From the NCBI GenBank assembly GCA_030450535.1, contig JAKDIK010000190.1, positions 1 to 5,728 on the forward strand: a stretch of DNA of 5,728 nucleotides. Reading direction: 5' to 3'. Each line of letters starts with the position of its first letter. Positions within the stretch are counted from its first letter, which is position 1. Below, one piece after another: positions 1 through 4,708 of the stretch. The notes below the pieces were generated by a model. The model was not told the DNA's origin, made no database searches, and saw only the letters and a list, made by a program, of their open reading frames with translations. The DNA is from Propionibacteriaceae bacterium. Its GTDB lineage: Bacteria; Actinomycetota; Actinomycetes; Propionibacteriales; Propionibacteriaceae. A program made the position numbers and the translations under genes.

Positions 1-450
1 CGCGTCGCGCGTACGGGCTGGTCCGACCACCCGAACGCCCAGCGCTGGCGGTGGGTCGCCGATCACGTTGCGGCGTCCGCCGCCGTCGCCGGACGCGCGC
101 TGCTCACCGTCGGACGCCAACCCCTGCCCCACTATCGCTCCTTGCCGGACGCCGTCGCCCGCGTCGTCGACCCGCCTGAGGACACCTCCCCGCTTCGGAC
201 CATACCGGGCTGGGAGATCATCGCCGCGCGCGGCCCGTTCACCCTCGCCGACGAGCGCGCCCTGCTGAGCTCCCGCGCCATCGGAACCCTCGTCACCAAG
301 GACTCCGGCGGCCCCGCCCCCAAACTGGACGCCGCCCGAGAGCTGGGCGTCCGCGTCGTCGTCGTGCGCCGCCCCGAACCACCGTCCGGTCTCGCGACCG
401 TCCCCAGCGCCGAGGCTGCCCTCGCCTGGCTGGCGGCGCGGGCGTCCTAG
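1..450 (+). CDS. cobK: Precorrin-6A reductase CobK, C-terminal part (5' end outside window)
   Basis: CobK reduces precorrin-6A to precorrin-6B (dihydro form) with NADPH, a cytoplasmic step of the aerobic cobalamin pathway. The frame is open from base 1 to the TAG at 448-450, so only the last 149 residues are present. They fit the C-terminal half of the CobK/CbiJ family. A W-rich stretch (RWRWVAD) comes first, then a 'LLTVGRQPLPHY' segment like the family's 'fltiGrq.l..f', an 'AARGPF' segment, the family motif TKDSGG (about residues 99-104 of the visible part), and then KLDAARELGVRVVVVRRP, where the usual text is 'K..AAreLgipVv...RP'. A TTG at 142 could be called a start, but the homology begins well upstream, so it is internal. 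The gene probably forms an operon with cbiT, 13 bases downstream. The identification is firm; whether the missing N-terminus is intact cannot be seen. Confidence 0.92.
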   Translation, partial: RVARTGWSDHPNAQRWRWVADHVAASAAVAGRALLTVGRQPLPHYRSLPDAVARVVDPPEDTSPLRTIPGWEIIAARGPFTLADERALLSSRAIGTLVTKDSGGPAPKLDAARELGVRVVVVRRPEPPSGLATVPSAEAALAWLAARAS

Positions 451-455
451 GGTGG
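449..455 (+). promoter_or_regulatory. Ribosome binding site of cbiT
   Basis: The bases AGGGTGG overlap the cobK stop codon and lie 8 bases before ATG 464 (5 bases before GTG 461). This spacing favours ATG 464 (or GTG 461) over the in-frame GTG at 452, which falls inside the site itself. Confidence 0.55.
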
Positions 456-463
456 CGTGCGTG

Positions 464-1042
464 ATGAGTGCACCTCCCGACGACGCGGACACAACCCCGG
501 GCCTGCCCGACGACGCCTTCGAGCACGACGGGCTCCTCACCAAACGCCACCAGCGCGCCAGCGCGTTCGCGTACCTGCGGCCGCGGCCCGGCGAGCTGCT
601 CTGGGACATCGGCGCCGGCTCGGGCGCGATGGGCATCGAGTGGGCGCGGGCGGCCGCCGACGCTCGGGCCATCGGCGTCGAACGCAACCCCGAGCGGGCC
701 GCGCGTGCCCGGCGCAACGCCGCCCGGCTCGCGCCCGGGCGGGTCGAGATCGTCGAATCCGACGCGGCCTCCGCCGTGGGCGCCCTCCCGACCCCCGATG
801 CCGCCTTCCTCGGCGGGGGCGTGACGGCCGACGTCCTCGAGGCCTGCTGGGAGGCGCTGAGGCCCGGCGGTCGGATCGTCGCCCACGGCGTCACGATCGA
901 GACCGAGGCGGTGCTCGTCGCCGCGTACCGCGCCCACGGTGGTGCGCTGGCCCGCCTCGGCGTGGAGCATGCGGAGCCGATCGGGTCGTTCCTCGGCTGG
1001 ACGCCGCTGCGCGCGGTCATCCAGTGGTCCGGCCGGAAGTGA
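464..1042 (+). CDS. cbiT: Precorrin-6Y / precorrin-7 C15-methyltransferase (decarboxylating), stand-alone CbiT type
   Basis: This protein is a SAM-dependent methyltransferase that methylates C15 of the corrin ring and removes the C12 acetate carboxyl. It is the activity held by the C-terminal half of CobL. The 192-residue product opens with the family's 'glpDdaFehdG.lTK...Ra' stretch (GLPDDAF at 13-19, LLTK at 24-27). Next come the SAM-binding motif DIGAGSG (48-54), an acidic residue closing strand 2 (E73), FLGGGVT (115-121), and RPGGRIVAHGVTIETE (about 137-152). These all match CbiT. It lacks the tetrapyrrole-methylase (CbiE, C5 methylation) domain that precedes CbiT in fused CobL proteins. 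The upstream neighbour is cobK, so CbiE must be encoded elsewhere. ATG 464 was chosen for its ribosome binding site; GTG 461 and GTG 452 are alternatives. Its last 26 bases overlap the opposite-strand cbiO. Databases may name it cobL. Confidence 0.9.
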   Translation: MSAPPDDADTTPGLPDDAFEHDGLLTKRHQRASAFAYLRPRPGELLWDIGAGSGAMGIEWARAAADARAIGVERNPERAARARRNAARLAPGRVEIVESDAASAVGALPTPDAAFLGGGVTADVLEACWEALRPGGRIVAHGVTIETEAVLVAAYRAHGGALARLGVEHAEPIGSFLGWTPLRAVIQWSGRK

Positions 1043-1832
1043 GGAGCGCGAGCACCTCGGCGAGGTTGCGCGGCAGGGCCGTCCATCCGAGACCGGACGC
1101 CAGCGCCAGCGGCCAGGGTGCCGCGAGGTGGGCGTCCGCGAGCAGGGCGGCGTCGGACAGGACGGCGGTGACCGGGCCCTGGTCCACGCGGCCGTGGCAG
1201 ACCACGGCCGCCTCGTCCGCCCACTCCAGCGCGAAGGCCACGTCGTGCGTGGCGACGACGAGCGCCGTGCCGAGCGCGCTCAGCCGCTCGAGGGCGACAC
1301 GCATCTCGGCCACGCCGGCCGGATCGAGCCCGGCCGTCGGCTCGTCGAGCAGCAACACGTCCGGCTGCATCGCCATCGCCCCCGCGACGCTGACCCGCTT
1401 CCGCTCGCCGTAGGAGAGCTGGTGGGTGGCCCGGTCGGCCAGATGGGCGGCGCCCAGGAGCTCGAGCGCCTCGGCGACCCGCGCGCGCACGGTGGCCTCG
1501 TCGAGGCCGAGGTTGAGCGGGCCGAAGGCCACGTCCTGGGTGACGTCGGCGGAGAAGAGCTGGTCGTCGGGATCCTGGAGGACGAGCTGGACGTGGCGGC
1601 GATGCCGGTGAAGGCCGGCGCGGTCGTGCCGCAGGGCGATCCCGTCGCGAAGCACCGTGCCCGCGCTGGGGCGGTGGGCGCCGGACAGGCAGCGCAACAG
1701 TGTCGTCTTGCCCGACCCGTTCGCGCCGAGCAGCGCGAGCCGGGCACCATCGCGGATGGCCACGTGAGCGCCGGTGAGGACGGCGTCGCCTCCCGGGTAG
1801 GCGGCGACCACGTCCGTGGCCGCCAGCATCAT
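1017..1832 (-). CDS. cbiO: Cobalt ECF transporter ATP-binding protein CbiO
   Basis: CbiO is the ATPase that powers the CbiMNQO cobalt importer on the cytoplasmic face of the membrane. The 271-residue product has every ABC motif in order: Walker A GANGSGKT (36-43), Q-loop Q86 in QDPDDQLF, signature LSYGE (139-143, where generic ABC proteins have LSGGQ; CbiO proteins commonly have LSYGQ), Walker B VLLLDEP (159-165) with D-loop GLDP (168-171), and H-loop H196 in ATHD. 'QDPDDQLFS..V..DVAFGP.NLG' is typical of ECF transporter ATPases. Two in-frame ATGs sit side by side (1832 and 1829). The first forms a 4-base ATGA overlap with the cbiQ stop, implying translational coupling. The open frame runs on upstream to 2351, but that part lies out of frame inside cbiQ and has no ABC homology. 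Its 3' end overlaps cbiT by 26 bases on the opposite strand. Confidence 0.95.
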   Translation of the reverse strand: MMLAATDVVAAYPGGDAVLTGAHVAIRDGARLALLGANGSGKTTLLRCLSGAHRPSAGTVLRDGIALRHDRAGLHRHRRHVQLVLQDPDDQLFSADVTQDVAFGPLNLGLDEATVRARVAEALELLGAAHLADRATHQLSYGERKRVSVAGAMAMQPDVLLLDEPTAGLDPAGVAEMRVALERLSALGTALVVATHDVAFALEWADEAAVVCHGRVDQGPVTAVLSDAALLADAHLAAPWPLALASGLGWTALPRNLAEVLALLTSGRTTG

Positions 1833-2638
1833 CCCAAGCCCCCGTTCAGCAGCCACGTCGTCCCGACGAGGGCCCACACGCCGGCGAGGGTGACCGCCGT
1901 GCCGGCCAGGAACCGCGTGGATCGTTCGCAGCGGCGCGCCAGCATGACCAGATCGTCGCCGAGCCCCCGTGCGTCCCAGCCGGCGGACTGACGCGCGGCC
2001 CGATCCCAAGAGCGCACCAGCAGCGCGCCGAGCGCCGTGCCCAGGTTCTCCCACCGGCGCCGGACCCCCGCCCAGCCGCCGGCGGGGGCGTCCCCCAGCC
2101 GGCCGACCTGCGCGGCCACGATCGCGGTCGCGGTGTCGAGCAGCACGAACACCAGGCGGTACATGAGCCCCGCGATCTCGACGAGCGGTCCGGGGACCCC
2201 GACGCGGCGCAGCCACGTGAGCAGATCGACCATCGGGGTCGTGGTCGCGATCAGCAGCAGCGCGAGGGTTCCGGCCACCGCACGGCCGAGAACGTGGACG
2301 CCCAAGGCGACGGAAGCGGCGTCCAACCAGAGCGGGCCGAGCGTGATCCACGCCTCTGCCGCCGGCTCACCCACCCGGATGGCCACGGTGAGCGCCCCGA
2401 TGACGATGAACGCGAGCGGCGCGCTCGCCCCGATGAGGAGCCGGCGGGCCGGGATGCGCGCCGGGCCCACCACCGCGACGATGCACGCGAGGGCCACCAG
2501 GGGGGCGGCCGGCCACGGCGGCGCGATCAGCGCGGTCAGCAGCAGCCCGCTGCCGAGCAACAGCTTCTCCCCGACGCGGACGCGCCGCCAGGGGCTTGCC
2601 CAGGCGGCGTCGTCCAGGGCGACACCGTGTGCGGCCAC
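1829..2638 (-). CDS. cbiQ: Cobalt ECF transporter transmembrane protein CbiQ (T component)
   Basis: CbiQ is the membrane scaffold that couples CbiO ATPase movements to the substrate-binding CbiM/CbiN. The 269-residue product opens with ALDDAAWASPWRRVRVGEKL, the expected CbiQ N-terminus. It has several hydrophobic helices (roughly 26-39, 44-58, 67-87, 108-131, 155-178, and a last one near 243-262). The amphipathic region LTWLRRVGVP (139-149) and the Ala-Arg-Gly of GWDARGL (223-225) resemble the coupling helices that dock onto the ATPase. The GTG start at 2638 shares one base with the cbiN stop (TAGTG). There is no good ribosome binding site, so reinitiation after cbiN is likely. A longer frame reaching 2836 would run through cbiN in another frame and its extra residues are low-complexity Arg/Gly, so it was rejected. 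Specificity for cobalt rather than nickel is inferred from CbiM, CbiN and the cobalamin genes. Confidence 0.9.
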   Translation of the reverse strand: MAAHGVALDDAAWASPWRRVRVGEKLLLGSGLLLTALIAPPWPAAPLVALACIVAVVGPARIPARRLLIGASAPLAFIVIGALTVAIRVGEPAAEAWITLGPLWLDAASVALGVHVLGRAVAGTLALLLIATTTPMVDLLTWLRRVGVPGPLVEIAGLMYRLVFVLLDTATAIVAAQVGRLGDAPAGGWAGVRRRWENLGTALGALLVRSWDRAARQSAGWDARGLGDDLVMLARRCERSTRFLAGTAVTLAGVWALVGTTWLLNGGLG

Positions 2639-3003
2639 TAGGACGCGGCGTCGGACGGATCGTCCTGCCCTGCTCGCGCACCCACCTCGACGGTCACGTC
2701 CTCGGCTTTCGCCACCGAGCGCCCGCGCAGGTTGCCGAGGGCGTACCCGAGGATGCCCGCACCCAGCGCCGCCTGCAGCGCGAAGAGGCCGGACTCGATC
2801 TCGCCCGAGCCGGGTTCGAAGACCGGTGTGAACCACGGGGTGACGCCGTGATCCTCCTCGAGGATGCCGGTGACGACAGAGTCGGTGCCGGCAAAGGTCT
2901 CCTCATCGCCAAAGGGGCGGTTGCCGAGGGCGAAGGAGACGACGAAGATGCCGACGAGGGCCAGGAGCAACACGACGGTCACCCAACGCTTCTGCTCACG
3001 CAT
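2638..3003 (-). CDS. cbiN: Cobalt transport protein CbiN
   Basis: CbiN is the small membrane partner of CbiM that is needed to load metal in Co2+ ECF transporters. The 121-residue product has a first membrane helix (about 7-27), an extracytoplasmic loop with FAGTD (37-41) and TPWFTPVFEP, then the family signature SGEIESGLFALQAALGAG (66-83) leading into the second helix (about 71-90). After that follows a hydrophilic cytoplasmic tail of about 30 residues, rich in Asp, Ala and Ser, which makes the protein slightly longer than many CbiN proteins. ATG 3003 is fixed by a very strong ribosome binding site. An ATG further upstream at 3039 would add 12 Arg/Pro-rich residues that do not fit the family. 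The gene overlaps cbiM by 8 bases and cbiQ by 1. Confidence 0.93.
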   Translation of the reverse strand: MREQKRWVTVVLLLALVGIFVVSFALGNRPFGDEETFAGTDSVVTGILEEDHGVTPWFTPVFEPGSGEIESGLFALQAALGAGILGYALGNLRGRSVAKAEDVTVEVGARAGQDDPSDAAS

Positions 3004-3676
3004 GAGCGGCCTCCTTCGCGGTGGACGCGACCATGCCACGTCGCTCGAGCTCGGGCCGGACGACGCGCGTGAGGAATGAGAACAGCAGGACGCCGACCAC
3101 GCCCTCGGCGAGCGCGAGCGGGATCTGGGTGATGGCGAAGACGCTGAGGAACTTCGCCGCGGCGCCCAGCAGGCCGGTTTCCGGCTCCGGGTAGGCGAGC
3201 GCGAGCTGGAACGACGTCATGCAGTACGTGGCCAGATCCGCCACAGCGAAGGCGAAGAAGATGGCGACGGAGAAGTTGAGCCTGCGCACCAGGACGTAGA
3301 TGCCGTAGCCCGCCCACGGCCCGACGATGGCCATGGAGAACACGTTGGCGCCGAGCGTCGTCAGCCCGCCGTGGGCGAGCAGCAACGCCTGGAACAGCAG
3401 CACCACCGTGCCCAGGAACGCCATCACGGGTGGTCCGAACAGGACCGCCCCCAATCCGGTCCCGGTCGGGTGGGACGAGCTGCCGGTGACGCTCGGCAGC
3501 TTGATCGCGCTGAGCACGAACGTGAACGCTCCGGCTGCCGCGAGCAGCAGCTTGTTCTCGGGGCTCTTGCGCGACTCGGCGATGACCGCGCGGGCGCCGT
3601 GGATGACGAAGGGGGCAGAAGCGGCGAACCACAGCCCGCATTGGAGCGGAGGCAGGAAACCTTCGGCGATGTGCAT
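2996..3676 (-). CDS. cbiM: Cobalt ECF transporter substrate-binding component CbiM
   Basis: CbiM is the membrane protein that binds Co2+ and gives the importer its specificity. The 226-residue product starts MHIAEGFLPP, the family hallmark. In CbiM/NikM the free N-terminus and His2 take part in metal binding, which also fixes the start codon at 3676. A second conserved His lies at H69 in SSSHPTGTGLGAVLFGP, corresponding to a further metal ligand in the family. Hydrophobic helices span the rest (about 43-60, 80-103, 108-130, 134-158, 170-205), and the tail is charged (RVVRPELERR). It is the first gene of the cbiMNQO operon, preceded by GAGGG only 3 bases from the ATG and, further up, by the cobalamin riboswitch. 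It overlaps cbiN by 8 bases. The genuinely close alternative is a nickel transporter (NikM), made unlikely by cbiN and the surrounding B12 genes. Confidence 0.95.
   Translation of the reverse strand: MHIAEGFLPPLQCGLWFAASAPFVIHGARAVIAESRKSPENKLLLAAAGAFTFVLSAIKLPSVTGSSSHPTGTGLGAVLFGPPVMAFLGTVVLLFQALLLAHGGLTTLGANVFSMAIVGPWAGYGIYVLVRRLNFSVAIFFAFAVADLATYCMTSFQLALAYPEPETGLLGAAAKFLSVFAITQIPLALAEGVVGVLLFSFLTRVVRPELERRGMVASTAKEAAHA
3010..3016 (-). promoter_or_regulatory. Strong ribosome binding site of cbiN
   Basis: On the - strand the bases read AAGGAGG, a full match to the 16S anti-Shine-Dalgarno complement, 6 bases before ATG 3003. It lies inside the end of cbiM and decides the cbiN start. It is the strongest such site in the window, so cbiN can be translated independently of cbiM. 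Confidence 0.8.
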
Positions 3677-3689
3677 GAACCCTCACTCT

Positions 3690-3706
3690 CGAGATGACGC
3701 GTCTCG
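3690..3706 (-). promoter_or_regulatory. Small hairpin before the cbiM ribosome binding site (possible riboswitch expression platform)
   Basis: A perfect 5-base stem (CGAGA/TCTCG) with a 7-base loop lies between the riboswitch core and the GAGGG of cbiM, which starts 5 bases after the stem. The position is right for a translation-controlling hairpin, and there is no U-run that would make it a terminator. The stem itself is seen in the sequence; its role is inferred, and I could not trace a convincing loop-loop pairing with the riboswitch core. Confidence 0.4.
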
Positions 3707-3713
3707 GATCGAT

Positions 3714-3850
3714 GTGCCCGGCGGGGCTGAGTTCCTGGCTCTCACTCGCCCGCGTCTGGCGCGGGGGGTGTTCACAGTGGCGCGACCGTGCCGGCTCTTC
3801 CCGGCTTCCTCAGTCTCCGACGGTGTGTAGTTGTGAGCTCAGTCTCGCAC
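3714..3850 (-). promoter_or_regulatory. Cobalamin (adenosylcobalamin-type) riboswitch in the cbiM leader
   Basis: Read on the - strand, the leader holds the conserved blocks of the B12 riboswitch in the right order. First is GGAA (3809-3806), running into a P5-like hairpin GCCGG / CCGGC around GAAGAG. Then comes ACGGTCGCGCCACTGTGA (3791-3774), matching the 'CCCGC.ACTGT.A' core. A variable GC-rich hairpin CCCGCG/CGCGGG follows (about 3764-3748), then the B12 box AGCCAGGAACTCAGCC (about 3740-3725), like 'AGyCaGgA.AC..GCC'. CTGAG (3842-3838) can pair with CTCAG (3731-3727), and GTGC (3850-3847) with GCAC (3717-3714), as closing stems. Such elements bind coenzyme B12 and repress the genes downstream, here cobalt uptake. 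Core identity is good; the outer limits are approximate. I could not identify the promoter driving it. Confidence 0.85.
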
Positions 3851-3900
3851 AGGTGATCCCGCACGGTGGGCCGTCCCGCCCTGCTGTCGCTCTGCGGGTT

Positions 3901-3932
3901 GCGCATGCGTGTGCGTGGACACACCCATGCGC
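3901..3932. promoter_or_regulatory. Inverted repeat in the vapB promoter, likely VapB/VapBC operator
   Basis: GCGCATGCGTGTG (3901-3913) and CACACCCATGCGC (3920-3932) form an inverted repeat with 12 of 13 positions matching around a 6-base spacer. It covers the -35 region and ends 4 bases before the -10 of vapB. Ribbon-helix-helix antitoxins, alone or complexed with toxin, typically repress their own promoter through such repeats, so this is the obvious autoregulatory site. Binding to it here is inferred. Confidence 0.65.
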
Positions 3933-3942
3933 GTGCTACGTT
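3916..3942 (+). promoter_or_regulatory. Putative vapBC promoter (leaderless)
   Basis: TGGACA (3916-3921, five of six bases of the TTGACA consensus) and TACGTT (3937-3942, fitting TAnnnT, with an upstream TGC as in extended -10 elements) are separated by 15 bases, slightly short. The -10 ends 6 bases before ATG 3949, so transcription would begin at or within a base or two of the start codon. The absence of any ribosome binding site fits this. Confidence 0.5.
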
Positions 3943-3948
3943 CATCGC

Positions 3949-4179
3949 ATGCGTACCACGATCGAGTTGGACGCCGACACGGCCAAGGCGGTCGAAGCGT
4001 TGCGCCGGGAGCGGGGCCGGGGGGCCAGCGAGGCGGTCAACGAACTGATCCGGCGCGGTCTGAGGGCTCGGAACGACCCAGCGCCCTTCGTTCCCCGCAG
4101 CCGCGCGCTGGGGCTCAGGATCGACGTCTCGAACGTCGCCGATGCGCTCGAGGTGCTCGAAGGGCCGGACGCGCGCTGA
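3949..4179 (+). CDS. vapB: Ribbon-helix-helix antitoxin, VapB type
   Basis: This is the antitoxin of a type II toxin-antitoxin pair, expected to bind and neutralise the VapC ribonuclease next to it and to repress the operon. The 76-residue product starts with a short strand MRTTIELD, followed by two helices (ADTAKAVEALRRERG, then GASEAVNELIRRGLRA, about 9-40). This is the classic ribbon-helix-helix DNA-binding fold. The C-terminal segment (about 41-76), with PFVPRSRALGLRIDVSNVADALEVLEG, is the kind of extended tail that wraps the toxin. The frame is open upstream to 3694, but that stretch is the antisense of the riboswitch and has no matching fold, so ATG 3949 is used. Its stop overlaps the toxin start by one base (TGATG). 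Confidence 0.88.
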   Translation: MRTTIELDADTAKAVEALRRERGRGASEAVNELIRRGLRARNDPAPFVPRSRALGLRIDVSNVADALEVLEGPDAR

Positions 4180-4616
4180 TGCTGGTCGACGCGAACATCC
4201 TGCTGTACTCGGTGGACGAGGCCAGCCCGTTCCACGCGAAGGCCAGCGCGTGGCTCACCGCGGCGTTGAATGGTCCCCGCCGGGTGGGCCTGCCGTGGCA
4301 GTCACTGTGGGCGTACCTGCGGATCGCGACCAATCCTCGTGCCAGCCTCGCCCCGATGACACCGGGCGAGGCGTGGGAGAACGTCGACGCCTGGCTGGCT
4401 GCACCGGCCGCGTGGACGCCAGCCCCCGGGCCGGGACACGCGGAGATCCTGCGCGATCTGGCCACGCGGCTCGACCTGCGGGCCGGGCTGGTGAGCGACG
4501 CGGCCCTCGCCGCGCTTGCGCTGGAGCACGGCTTGGCCATCGTGAGCGCGGACAGTGATTTCGCGCGCTTCCCCGGGCTCATGTGGATCAACCCGGTCGC
4601 CCCGGACGCGGAATGA
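4179..4616 (+). CDS. vapC: PIN-domain toxin, VapC type ribonuclease
   Basis: This is the toxin of the pair, a Mg2+-dependent RNase with a PIN domain that in this family cuts tRNA or rRNA. The 145-residue product shows D4 and N6 in MLVDANILLYS, the LPWQSLWAYLRIATNPR segment (38-54), D107 in LVSDAALAALALEHG, and D125/D127 in VSADSDFARFPGL. This gives four acidic residues where the active site is expected. The Glu often found in the helix near residues 42-46 is absent (SLWAY). A VapC subgroup with 'W..FLR..TN.R' in this place shares that absence, so it is not necessarily a defect. ATG 4179 overlaps the vapB stop, and no ribosome binding site sits at proper distance (GAAGGG at 4159-4164 is too far), so translation is probably coupled to vapB. 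The target RNA cannot be told from sequence. Confidence 0.9.
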   Translation: MLVDANILLYSVDEASPFHAKASAWLTAALNGPRRVGLPWQSLWAYLRIATNPRASLAPMTPGEAWENVDAWLAAPAAWTPAPGPGHAEILRDLATRLDLRAGLVSDAALAALALEHGLAIVSADSDFARFPGLMWINPVAPDAE

Positions 4617-4660
4617 CGCTCGACCGTCGCATCGCGGGCGCCCCCGGCCTGGCGTGCGAG

Positions 4661-4694
4661 GTGCGCACCCCGCCGCCCTGAACGGGGCGCGCGC
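4661..4694. repeat. GC-rich inverted repeat between vapC and cobH
   Basis: GTGCGCACCCCG (4661-4672) and CGGGGCGCGCGC (4683-4694) form a 12-pair stem with one A-C mismatch and one G-T wobble around a 10-base loop. It lies 44 bases after the vapC stop and ends 2 bases before the -10-like hexamer of cobH. No T-run follows in either direction, so it is not a classical intrinsic terminator. It could end vapBC transcription as a U-less terminator, or act at the cobH promoter. The structure is seen; the function is unknown. Confidence 0.5.
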
Positions 4695-4696
4695 AC

Positions 4697-4702
4697 TACT
4701 GT
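4697..4702 (+). promoter_or_regulatory. Putative -10 element of cobH (leaderless start)
   Basis: TACTGT fits the TAnnnT pattern of actinobacterial -10 elements and ends 6 bases before the cobH GTG at 4709, which places the transcription start on or next to the start codon. No ribosome binding site is present upstream of the GTG. No convincing -35 exists at normal spacing, so this remains tentative. Confidence 0.4.
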
Positions 4703-4708
4703 GCGGGT

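Noticed and set aside
293..970. 225-codon - frame opposite cobK/cbiT
   Set aside because: Antisense of two recognisable enzymes; composition is GC-driven and no start signal is visible.
1000..1060. Terminator between the convergent cbiT and cbiO
   Set aside because: The genes overlap and I found no stem with a T-run in either direction.
457..1413. 318-codon + frame overlapping cbiT and cbiO
   Set aside because: Shadow frame of cbiT, dominated by Arg and Pro, with no recognisable motif. It runs into the antisense of cbiO.
939..1991. 350-codon open frame on the + strand opposite cbiO/cbiQ
   Set aside because: Its translation is Arg/Gly/His-rich low-complexity text without a fold, and it is the antisense of a fully motif-bearing CbiO. 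High-GC coding DNA regularly leaves such frames open.
1833..2351. N-terminal extension of cbiO
   Set aside because: It would overlap cbiQ in another frame, and the ABC homology begins right after the ATGATG at 1832. The extension is Arg-rich with no domain.
3694..3948. Upstream extension of vapB in the same frame
   Set aside because: The ribbon-helix-helix fold starts at ATG 3949. The extension is the complement of the riboswitch and contains the vapB promoter.
4617..4708. A second cobalamin riboswitch before cobH
   Set aside because: The gap is only 92 bases and has none of the B12-box or ACTGT core blocks; the hairpin there is unrelated.
3677..4708. Mobile element carrying vapBC
   Set aside because: No transposase or integrase, no flanking direct repeats, and base composition looks like the neighbours.
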